This document shows, piece by piece, positions 1-9,774 of a stretch of 64,000 nucleotides of DNA (positions within the stretch are counted from its first letter, which is position 1; each line of letters opens with the position of its first letter). Under the pieces are notes generated by a model. That model saw only the letters and a program-made list of their open reading frames with translations. It did no database searches and had not been told where the DNA came from. The stretch is from Bradysia coprophila (Eukaryota; Arthropoda; Insecta; Diptera; Sciaridae): the NCBI RefSeq assembly GCF_014529535.1, contig NW_023503555.1:4402001-4466000 (forward strand), given 5' to 3'. A program made the translations under genes and the position numbers.

Positions 1-470
1 CATTTTTTGCTCATTATTTATTTTGGAAGCAAACGATTTGAGTAATCTTGTTTTTTGCCGGTGGAAAAATTCTCCGTTTTTTTTTATTAGAGACCGGAAT
101 GTTTTAAGGAATAACGGAAGTAATTTTCCGGATATAAATAACTTCAGGGAACTTTTGAGTTCCTTACGGTCGAAAGTAGGAACAACAAGAACTCACAGCA
201 TGAGAAGGGCTATTATAGGAGCGTTGACATACATACATACATATAAAAGGTACTCCTAAAGGATAGATGACTACTCCACTCCACTCTCAGGTGGAACAGT
301 CAAATATTAATCAATTTTATATTTTTATAATGAAGCAATCTTTAGTTTAGACCCAAATTGATCACAAATGCCCAGAAACACCAAAAACAACAAATTCGAA
401 ATGAGATTTGCGATTTTTTTCCCAAGGTCAACACACCGTTTTTCACACCAAATTCACAAATAGTACATTT

Positions 471-578
471 CGTACCTAGGACTTAAAGTCTTTTTTAGCG
501 TGTGAGAAGTTTCCAGACAGAGCCGAAGGCGAGGTCTGGAATCGAATTCGCTAAAAAAGACTTTTAGTCCGTGGTACG
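471..578. repeat. Long hairpin with GCCGAAGGCGAG tip
   Basis: A 30-nt arm at 471-500 pairs with 549-578 with few mismatches. An inner stem (TTCCAGAC/GTCTGGAA) closes on a purine-rich tip reading AGAGCCGAAGGCGAG. No coding content. It looks like a small fold-back element and is one of many in the window with a similar tip. Confidence 0.8.
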
Positions 579-919
579 AATAGTATTTTTCATATTGGAC
601 GGAGTCTTACGGAAGCTTTTGTTGTGAATAACGTTGTGTTTAACTCCGGAGACAAGTTGGAAATTACTTTTTCTCTGGAAAATGCACTAGAAATGCAATT
701 CGAGACTTTTCTTCCCTTGTTGACAAAGAACTATTTTCTTTGTCATTTGAAATAAGGAAGTTGAAAAATAGATGATAGCGTAGGTAACGAGTAATTATTT
801 TGTCTACACATTCCACAAGGGCACATTTAAAGGAACATAATTGCTTGAATATTTTGAAAATGCTTTACATGCTCTATGGCCACTCAACCAACTGTTATAT
901 AATTTCTCTTTGTGTTAAT

Positions 920-1664
920 GAAACGAGCCATCAGAACAGTCGGAGCGTTTGCTGCGACTGAGCCCCGTACAAACCCGCATATCTATTGCGTACGTGACCC
1001 TAGTGCGTCTGTCACCCTACTTTGACCGTAAGCCTATTGCGCCGGTTAATGTAGTTAAAGTAAAATTATTATGAAATGTGTACATCTTACAAATTGCGCA
1101 TAGTGCAATTACGAAGCCCCGTACGACGTTCCTTTCAAATGGAACAAAAATTTCAAATCGCCCTAAATTTTTTTTTTTTTTTGAGTATAAATACCCTAGT
1201 AGTGGCCTTAGTCCGAGGACCCAAATTATTTTTTTTTTCAACTACATTCTATTCGGCCTTTGATTACCTTCCAAATGAAACAAAAATTACGAAAAACGGA
1301 TGAAATTTGCTCGAGTTATATGTAAAATACAGATAGGGCCCTAGTAGCATTTCACTTCTAAGGCCCTAACTCACGGTCCACTCACCCGATTTTTAAAAAA
1401 ACTTTTTTTCCTGGATTGGTATTGACAATACCTATCACTTGCCATGTCATTTTCATTTCCATCGTTTGTTTTGCCATAAATATCACCAAAAGACCTTAAA
1501 TCACTTAGGTGGCCCTAACTCACGAAGGGCCGACCCTTAATATGCCCATTTTCGAACTTAGCCTCACTATTTCGACTATCTTTCAGGGGAAAAAAATTTT
1601 TTATTGCAGATTACACACGGCATCGTAATCCTATAAGCCCCTTTGTACTTCGTACGGGGCTAAA
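920..1664 (+). mobile_element. Repeat family A, copy 1 (single internal unit)
   Basis: It starts with AAACGAGCCATCAGAACAGT and ends with CTTCGTACGGGGCTAAAA. The same ends and order recur at 45,980-48,025, and a truncated copy lies at 62,465-62,910. An AGCCCCGTACGA segment near 1,120 is the inverted match of the right end near 1,650, so part of it is a terminal-inverted-repeat element. One 145-bp internal unit lies at about 1,192-1,336. No transposase frame is visible, so it is probably non-autonomous. Confidence 0.75.
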
Positions 1665-3569
1665 AACCAAATCTAGGAAATACTTTAGTTTTTATAGGAT
1701 TCGAAATAAGCTGGAGGATGTCATATAAATGCAGATGCAAGAACAGTATGTGAATATAAAATGGAAGAAGAATTCACATCTAAAAAGAAATTCTGTGACT
1801 GTGTGACGACCATTTTTGTTGAAAAATAATTCTTGTTCTTGGTTTCTTGTCTTGTTTTCTAAATTCGAGTAAATTTTGATGTGAATTCTGATTCAAAGCT
1901 CATAAAACTCCATTCAGCTAACTGAAAAATCATTGCCTTGGCAGCAGTGCTTATCATGTTCTGAAATATTTTTTTCCTCACAACGAAATAGTAACCTGAT
2001 GTACACGGCAAGCATTATCACTAACATAATTAGAGATCTTATTACATGTGACGTCAGTAAAATTAAGGTAAGAATGAGAAGTGGATCAGCTGAAAAACAT
2101 CTGTAGTAAAAGATGAATACCAGCCAACTAAAGGTTGAGAGTTTTAGGAATTATAGGAAAGCGAACCGATCTTTCACAGACTTGCTTAAATATTCCGAGC
2201 TTCAATTAAAACTTTTATTTTGAAGCAAGGGTGTATTTAACACGGTGAAATATCGAATATCTCTCTTCCAATTAAAAAAAATATTTGAAATTTATGTTAA
2301 CTGTTGGTTTGACGAAAACGAATCACTAGAAAAGCATGCACTCTACCCTACAAAGAATGTCCAAGGGAAGGAACTTTGAGTAAAGCTTGAATTTAAATAG
2401 TAAAGCTCAACAAATTGACAACTTACCACTAAGTTCAAAGCCATGATCACCGGATTTGATCACAAATTGAATCTGCCTGAATTGAATATTTTTTGAATAT
2501 CACACAATATAAATGTTAGCTAGGAATGTACTATGCCCACTGCACATATTCCATCGATGGTTGGCTAGCGATTTTAACAACTAAAACTATGTTCTGTATT
2601 CCACTATACAAATTGTATGACCGATTCTTGTGAAAGTCATGAACTGAATGATTGAGAAAACCCATACATGACTGTCGTATATCAACTGAAAATGGAGTTG
2701 GTTTTGTAAGTTTATAACCTACGGAACTTTGATATGATTTCAGAATTTTTCTGTTGGATTTATTTATTTCTTCTATCGTCGTCTGATATATTCTTGTGTT
2801 TGTTTTGATTTGATTTTATTTTTGGAATGGGTCACAAGTGATATTTGTTTGATTTGAGCATTTTTTTTTTCTTCTCTCCTACCTACAATTTTCAACGGGA
2901 TAACTGTGAGACTTTGAACTTCAATTTCGAATAAAATTAAAAACAAAAAGCGGCGTGCGTTAGGCGTGTGCTATTATGAAGACAAAACAATCCAGTTTTT
3001 GGTACAGTTGCGTAAGGGGCACCCGTTCATAAATTACTCACTCAGCTAAGGAAAGGGGAGGTCAAAAATTATAATTTTTTCATATGAAAAAAAAAACTTG
3101 ATAAAATGTGACTCTCAGTACAATGGTCCTCTTCATCCGAAACCTTCTTCAAAACGAACATATAATCTTGAACCTGCTGGACGTTCTTCTCAGAATTCCA
3201 CAGCTTTTGTATTTGTAGAAATTATGAAAAAACTAGGTTCAGTTTATATAATAAGGAGCCCACATTTTTTTGGCTCTCTCACCCATTATTCGGTACTGCA
3301 TTTTTGGATGTAGATGTGATTTAATCGTACAATCAAAATTATAAAGAAGAGCGTGTTGGAATAACCAGTTAGGACTCCTAACTAAGGAGTCCTCGAGATC
3401 ATATTCACGAAAGTTAAAACTCTTCGATGGTACAGTTCGGTACTTTTCGACTGACTCACCAAATAATGTTCAGCAATGCTAAGGGTGGTGGAAAAAACTT
3501 GAGAGTTCGCGGAAAATTTGCCAACAACATTTTTTATAGAGCGGGAAATTATTTAAATTATTTTACAGG

Positions 3570-3760
3570 ATACATGCGTCGAAAATCGTACTTTTCTTGT
3601 TTCAAGCGCTTCTTTCGACGCCCTCAGCATGTAAAATCCATTACATAACTCGGGATAAAAATGAAAAAACTCGTTTTCGTGTGTTTATTGACCTCGGCTT
3701 TGCCTCAGATCAACAAAATTCACATGAAAGCTCTACTTTTCATCTCTAGACCATGGTTTG
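3570..3760 (+). repeat. Dispersed repeat ending in a hairpin, copy 1
   Basis: About 190 bp matches 42,822-43,150 in the same orientation, sharing TACATGCGTCGAAAA and CAGCATGTAAAATCCAT. The copy here lacks the 144-bp insertion found in the other. Near 3,690 an imperfect palindrome (TTGACCTCGG...AGATCAA) carries the recurrent CTCGGCTTTGCCTC tip. Function unknown. Confidence 0.6.
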
Positions 3761-4467
3761 AAACCTATGCCAAATTGTTATACTATCCTATACGAAAAAC
3801 ATTTTTTCTATGAAGTTTCTTATCTAGCGCCAGAAGGGGTACTCCATCTTTACAGTCACACATCATAAATCCAAGTTGATGCCAAAATGAAAAAATCGTT
3901 GGCTGGTTGGGCGTGCCATACAAGTCAAATTTTTGAATTTTCAAATTGTCAGGCACTGACACTGACCCATACAAAAAAAAAAAAACGGCCAGCTAGACAA
4001 TGTAGGTTAAATGGAGACAAAATTAACCGCTACAGTTGCCTCATGTAAACGTAAACGTTTCTTACAATATGGACAATAATCATTGTCCTTTAAGTTTTTT
4101 GCCTAATTTTTTAAAATCCTTTTCCACTCAATATGAGCATATTGCAAGTCAATTAATTGTAACCCATTTTCTACTTCTAAAACGATGTTAAATTTTCGCA
4201 AATAAACACGCTCCGGATTTCATTGATCAGCCGTCATTCAGTGATAGATGAGTCCCATCAGCGTTGTAATCTCTTACTCTTAACTCTTAACACTGCAATA
4301 TCAATTTTTAGAAAGCAAAACCTCGTTCTAAATTAGATCTTATTGCGTTCTTCTCGTTTCGGATGACGATAACATTGTTGTTGTGTCGACTTTTGTGGTT
4401 TTGTTTATTAAATGAAACTGTTTTACGATCTCTTTAAATTAATGTAACAAATTTCTATCATCTACAG

Positions 4468-4592
4468 GAAGATACGTCGGAAGTAGGCCAATAAAATTGC
4501 GAAAGAGTTCATGGAAGCAACGGAGCTTCGAAGTGGTTAAGCGCAAGGAAAAGGAGAAACAACAACTGCTGCAAATGTTCAACAAAACATAA
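4468..4592 (+). CDS. RBM42: RNA-binding protein 42, C-terminal exon (partial)
   Basis: This is the last coding exon of RBM42, an RRM protein of the nucleus and stress granules implicated in RNA processing. The acceptor TCTACAG precedes 4,468. Two bases complete a split Gly codon (phase 1) and 40 codons follow to TAA at 4,590-4,592. The peptide starts RYVGSRPIKLRKS, the final strand of the RRM plus the basic tail typical of RBM42, and ends in a Lys/Glu/Gln-rich stretch (VVKRKEKEKQQLLQMF). An AATAAA signal at 4,624-4,629 supports the 3' end. Earlier RRM exons are not in the window, so the preceding intron is probably longer than 4 kb. The gene converges on RSPH1, with only 97 bp between the two stop codons. 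The family call rests on the recognisable SRPIKLRKS tail; the exon edge is well supported. Confidence 0.85.
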
Positions 4593-4689
4593 TTTTGTAT
4601 TTACACCAGTACCAGTAATTTGAAATAAAGATCGCGTTCAGAAATCGAAAATATTCACAAGTTCAATGCATTTTCATTCATTAGAACTT

Positions 4690-6657
4690 TCAGGTCTCAC
4701 ATATCGTATCCTGTCTCAATGTGCACGACTCGGTAGCACATCCACAGTCAGCTTCGCATTGTAACTTTAGAGATGTACCAGATTCTTCATGTTCTAACTT
4801 CACATATATCCCAGATGCCTCGTCTGAAGCGTTTTTAACCTCATGCAGTAGTTCATCGTCCAAGTGATCAACAAATTGATGTATACTCGGTGCGGCCGGC
4901 AATTTGGTTGGATCATATTTCGTTATTTCTTGTGCATGCCATTGAAAATCGCCATTGTCCTCTACACCATTACCATCCACTACATCCATAAATCCAGTGA
5001 TCATCGTGTCACAATTAAATGTAAACGCGCTCTCACCAACCGGTTTATCAATCGTCCAATTGGTATGGAACCGATAGATTAGATTAGATTAGATTAGATG
5101 GGAGGGTGTAAGCCCAGCACCTAAGCCTCAGATGGGCCTGTTGTGCTATTGTACAAGTCTCTTGATCATATGGACTGTGATTTTACATCATATCTCTCCC
5201 GACTTAGATTGTTCACAAATCGACCGTGTGTTAACGTCCCATACGTTGTGAATTCTCCAAGCCGTGGGTGGTATGCGAATACCACAACCATCACTAATTG
5301 ACCTGTACATTTTCCCAAAGATGGCGCTATCAACATTGTCATGTTGTAGCTCTTTCTACTATTGACATTATGTCGATATGGTTTCTTTTATGGAGAAAGC
5401 GAATGTTGGGTTTTTTGATATTTCCGACTTTGTTACGGTCACGGCTATTAGTTTTAGGTAATAGCAAGTGTCTAATCACCATAGGCCATGAGTTGCCTCT
5501 TCGTATAAATCGCCATGCCACCATGTGACTGAACTCGTTCTGGCGTTGCAGGTTGTAGCGTTTGAATGATTCGTATTTCGTCATATCCCTTGACATCCAT
5601 ACAACGTATCAATCAATAGATCTGTTAAACCTCGCGGTCATTTTGGAGTACAAGATAGTTTCTGTATCTTGGGATTGTACCACAGCAAATTTGTAAAAAT
5701 TTGCTATGTGGTTTTGGGGTGTCAAATGAGAACCCGAGGCGTTTGTACCTTACCTGCACTAAAATTGACTGCCAGATGCCATACGGCAATGTGTCATTTT
5801 CGTACATTAATCGAGCACGTAATTTAGCATTAGCTTCTGGTAGAGTCGATTGTTAATCCGTACACCGACGCCACGAAGCACATGTTAAATAACAAAGGAA
5901 ATAACACAATTGTTGATATCGCACAATGAGGCGAGAACAACTTTATTGATCAAAGAGAAAATGACCTACGAGAACAACACTTTGACTTCGTTAATAAAAC
6001 CTTTAAAATAATTTCACCATTTAACCATTACAGCAAAATAAAAACACCAAAGCCGTAAAAGTTGGCACAGAAATTAGACAAAATCGAAAATGAATTCACA
6101 CACAGCCACACAAAAGAAACACTTTTAGAGAGCAACGCATAAACACGTCCGTTCTCTGTGACTGTGACTGTGCTGTATGGAACCGATAGTTCTTACTACG
6201 AATTTCAGCCGGACCAATGCGCTGACCATGGCACCATGTCCCATGAAATGAACAATCGTCTTCGATGTGCGCATACGTACCGATACCATGCCGTAAGTCA
6301 GCATACCACTGACCCTCGTATTTATCACCATTCGGATAGATGTACACTCCATACCCATGTTTCGAATTGTTCTTCCATTCGCCTTCGTAGGTCGAACCGT
6401 CTGGGTAGGACATTAGGCCGAAACCGTTTTTCGAATCCGATTTCCATTCACCGTCATAAACGGATCCGTCTCTGTACACGGATCGGCCTGTACCGTGTCG
6501 TTTCTCTTTGTGAAAATCGCCCTCATACGATGTGCAATGTGGCTCCGTTTTCGTATAGTTACTGAGTTCCTGGGTAAGATATGTGAGGTTTTACGTTAAT
6601 GGTGTGATGCTACTCGTTGAACACAATGTCATATACCTTGCTATGAATATTTTCCAT
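4690..6657 (-). pseudogene. RSPH1: Radial spoke head 1 homologue (MORN protein), split by a retroposon
   Basis: RSPH1 is a MORN-repeat component of the radial spoke head in motile axonemes. Exon 1 is 6,637-6,657 (7 codons from ATG), followed by a 67-bp GT-AG intron. Exon 2 runs 6,569 down to 6,175, is interrupted by inserted DNA, and resumes 5,062 down to the stop at 4,690. The first part has MORN units (YEGDFHKEKRHGTG, YDGEWKSDSKNGFG, YEGEWKNNSKHGYG, YEGQWYADLRHGIG). The second part continues the family pattern with KPVGE and the WHAQEITKYDPTKLP segment seen in RSPH1. A 15-bp repeat, GTATGGAACCGATAG (5,063-5,077 and 6,175-6,189), flanks the insert. Counting one copy only, the coding length is 21+395+373 = 789 bp, exactly 263 codons including stop, with no other lesion. 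As assembled, translation leaves the MORN region, enters the insert and stops at 6,096. Human RSPH1 is about 309 aa. The insertion may be recent or polymorphic. Confidence 0.88.
5078..6174 (-). mobile_element. Non-LTR retroposon inserted in RSPH1
   Basis: A 1,097-bp insert lies between two copies of a 15-bp target duplication. Read on the minus strand it begins AGCACAGTCACAGTCACAG and ends in a short tandem (TCTAA)n tail at 5,078-5,098. Variable-length target duplication plus a simple-repeat 3' tail is the signature of target-primed retrotransposition, as in I-like LINEs and their non-autonomous relatives. I see no reverse transcriptase or endonuclease frame; the small minus-strand ORFs at 5,339-5,596 and 5,625-5,807 have no recognisable motif. 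It is therefore an internally deleted LINE or a long SINE-like element. The same TCTAA tail closes the LINE fragment at 19,641. Confidence 0.85.
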
Positions 6658-8041
6658 TTTCAAATCAAGCTTTTCGCATAGGAAAAATCTATGCGATTGT
6701 CCAAGCAACAATTGCTATGCTGGGTTGCTTGATTGAAAAGATTTCAAATTTTCCATGTAATTTGTAACTTGATGCAATTGGCGCGATCACTCATATTCGA
6801 TTTCGTTAAGGTCCCTGACCGTGATTTGTGGTATCGTGGCAATTTGCAACTTTGTACGTCATTTTCTTGGAATCCTTTGATAGTCAGGAGTAATGTTTCG
6901 GGTGAATTGAAGTGCAGTGACACTAATTTCGTTTGGTGTAGCGCTAAAAACTTCTATAGATTGAATAGAATGTGAATGTTGTAAGAGTATTTGGTTGCTA
7001 GGAATCTCGCGCCGCGTCATTCACAATAATTCACATTTTGGCACATTTTGTATAAGGAAGCTGTCACTTTGTGAGTTATTGTGAATGACGCGGCGCGAGA
7101 TTCCCTAACCCCGAGTATTTCAATAGGGCTAGAATTCTATTGACATCGTTCCGTGCAAGATCCTACGCTGCACTTGCGCGAGCGGTAATGAGTGTGGTTG
7201 GCATACTCATTTGAAATAAAAAGAGAGTTAAATACCCAATTCCTTGTAAGTCCGAAGCCTAATGTATAAAAAAAAGAGTACCGGTTGCTCAGAGGAACAC
7301 TTAATAGAAGCCCATTACTGATTTTAGGGATGATTGCAGTTGATATGATCATTTAAAACTTGGAACAGAAACCGGACCTGACGGTGTCGGTCAATTCACT
7401 CTCCCTGTTTTTTTAAAATAAATATGAGAAGGTCTCGAAAGTGACCTGAACGTTGTTTTGGGTGTATGAACTTCATCCAACTAGTTCTGATTTCTACTCC
7501 AAGAAAGAAAATGAACCAATCGATGCAAAGTATAAAAACACTGAGTGCCTTTCTATATGTGTCCTGGATGGTATTGACCCCTAGAAGGCAAAGCTACAGT
7601 CGAAAAAAAAATCTCAATGCCTGTGTTTGTGACTAGAGGTAGATGATCGAAAGCCGAAAACATTAACTTTTCTTATGGAGCTATCTCCAAATACACGAAC
7701 TCTACATAGTCTTTCGGAGGGTCGTTGGAAAGGTAATTGAGAGTACTTTCGGGTCAGACCTTATTGGAATTCAAATTCACATACACTGAGAAACAGAAAC
7801 ACCAAAAATCTGTTTCTCCGAATTGCTACTGGCCTCAGCTTTCCAACAACAACAAATATATACATGGATGAAGGTACCTTTGGAGAGTTTATTTGAGAGT
7901 TGGTTCATCTACTCGAAGATTTACGAACAGGGATTGTTAACGAGTGTTCAAGAGTTGCGTAAGCAAATGTGTAGACCTAATTTTGAACAGAATCTCGTTA
8001 TTTTAATTCCATAATAACTGAAAGCAAACCTTCAGCGGATC
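6658..8041. other. RSPH1 upstream region; no gene recognised
   Basis: This is the 5' side of RSPH1 (-). It holds a small hairpin (CGCATAG/CTATGCG near 6,675-6,695), the long inverted repeat at 7,001-7,104 and otherwise unassigned AT-rich DNA. The open frames at 6,733-6,975 (+), 7,137-7,352 (-) and 7,823-8,014 (+) have no domain, splice or codon evidence. The last bases, AGCGGATC at 8,034-8,041, are the left target duplication of the hAT element. Confidence 0.4.
7001..7104. repeat. Perfect 29-bp inverted repeat, GC-rich arms
   Basis: 7,001-7,029 (GGAATCTCGCGCCGCGTCAT...) is the exact reverse complement of 7,076-7,104, separated by 46 nt. The arms contain a GCGCCGCG core that is far more GC-rich than the surroundings. 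Weak pairing continues outward (GGTTGCTA/CTAACC). It is probably a miniature fold-back element. Confidence 0.8.
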
Positions 8042-9075
8042 TAGGGCTCGGAACAGATCAGATCAATCTGATTTTTTTTCAGATTGAACTGAAATTTTTC
8101 AGATCTTAATCTGATCTGAAAATTTTAATCTGATCTGATTCTGATCTGGAATCTGAAAATCTTGAACAGATCAATCTGAATCTGATCTGAAATCTGTTGA
8201 AGCGGTAGGTTCTTTTTACATTTTCACTTCAAACATTACTGAAAGAGTTATAGAAAATATTGTTGACACTTTGGGATTCACAATTGTTTAATAGTTATTT
8301 ATGTAACAAGAGGTTGACAAGACATCGTGTGCGATAATATACCGTCATACGATTCGTGTTGGATACAACGTTTTATGCAATTAAGAAAATCAAATAAATA
8401 TCGACGTCAGAAACACGTTGCTTTTAATGCACTAGTGCGATAAAGTCCCTTGCAAATCCATTATCGCACTAGTGCGATAAAATACGTTCATATAACATTG
8501 CACACAGCTGCGTAAGTTGCAATCATCACTGAATTGCATAAAACGAATTTAATGTCTTCTCTATGAATCAATAATACATAAAGCGAACTACGATTTGCAA
8601 TTATTAGCAGGTCACGCAGTACTAGTTTATACTGAAAACTACAAAAGCGACACCTTCATTTTCATTGCTTAACACGGTCGTTTATTGAAGTTTTATATTT
8701 AAAACTATAAAAGCACCATATTCAGCTACAGCTATAGGAAAATTGCTGACAAGTGGAGAAACCGTCAACAAAAAACATGCCTATTGTGAAATCGACAAAT
8801 AATTGAAACGGTTGAGAAAAAGAAAAGCGTGCAAGTCGGCTTTTTTGATATAGGAATACCTCTTTCACATTTCGTTAAACGTGTCAGGTCTTCCCTAGAA
8901 CGACCATAGGCATTGAATCAGATCAATCTGATCTGATCTGAAATCTGAAAATGCCAATCTGAATTTTCCAGATCAGATCAGATTACATTCAAGCTTGATC
9001 TGATCTGATCTGAAAAGTTCAGATTCGTCATTTTCAGATTTCAGATCAGGTCAGAACAAACTGTTCCGAGCCCTA
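8042..9075. mobile_element. Non-autonomous hAT-type transposon with 8-bp target duplication
   Basis: The terminal inverted repeat is TAGGGCTCGGAACAG (8,042-8,056 and 9,061-9,075). It is flanked by an exact 8-bp direct repeat, AGCGGATC, at 8,034-8,041 and 9,076-9,083. An 8-bp duplication with a short TA/CAGGG-type end is the hAT hallmark. Both subterminal regions (8,057-8,210 and 8,915-9,055) are dense in (A)GATCTGA/CAGATC units in both orientations, as expected of transposase-binding subterminal repeats. The middle contains a 20-bp palindrome, TTATCGCACTAGTGCGATAA, near 8,462-8,481. No transposase frame is present, so the element would need a partner in trans. Confidence 0.85.
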
Positions 9076-9083
9076 AGCGGATC

Positions 9084-9774
9084 ACAAAAAATAAGGAACT
9101 TAGATGTCGGGTGAATTTCAGTATAAACGACCTTTATGCACTCTTGAAACATTGATCGTTATCATCTTGCATCTCACCCATACTCATATTACACTTAGCA
9201 TCAAAACCACTCTTCAGACTTCCTTTGGTGTCGCACTAAATGAATGGTGGAAGAGTATTTCAACTCGAATTCACCCTAAATTTGGTTTCTAGGTGTTCTT
9301 GCGGATTTGTATTACCATCCGGGCTTCCATACCTTTGCATCCTTTCGGATATTGTTCGTCTTTAAAAAAAAAATAAAAAATGGTTCGGGCTCTGGCTATA
9401 GTTTTTAATCAAGAAAAGAATTTGGTTTTTCGGTTCGGTTCTTTACGTCAATGAACTTTAATTTCAGGGGTTCGGTTCGATCCGGAAGCCCGGTCCTTTG
9501 GATCGGAGAGCAGGATGCAGAGAGAAACACATTTCTATGGCATTTGTTACGTCATTAAATTTATATTTTTCATTAAATTATAACAGAATTTAGGTAGCGA
9601 TGGTTTTTATAGCTCACTTACAGCTTACCGCATAGGGTGTATGTATATATGCCACTGTCCCCGTTCGTTTTATAAATAATACCTCCTCTTGGCTTATTGA
9701 ATCCAACAAAAAAAAAATGAAACAAAAAACGAAAATCAAACAAAAGAAATTTTCCAAATAAAAATGACTCGAAA
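9084..9774. other. Spacer 3' of Uso1 with a possible small MITE
   Basis: No gene is visible. A short inverted pair, CCGGGCTTCC near 9,318 and GGAAGCCCGG near 9,495, encloses about 180 bp with GGTTCGG-rich subterminal sequence, suggesting another hAT-like miniature element; I could not find a clean target duplication. The rest, up to the Uso1 stop, should be 3' UTR and AT-rich spacer. Confidence 0.35.

Larger units (their letters stand above)
1..4467. other. Probable RBM42 intron filled with repeats; no host exon found
   Basis: No convincing coding exon was found here on either strand. The RBM42 terminal exon at 4,468 opens with a splice acceptor on the + strand, so at least the right part of this stretch should be RBM42 intron; the upstream RRM exons are presumably left of the window. 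It holds a hairpin (471-578), a repeat copy (920-1,664) and a hairpin-bearing repeat (3,570-3,760). A CATA microsatellite lies near 228-244. Open frames at 23-259 and 3,098-3,313 have no recognisable domain or splice context. Confidence 0.5.
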
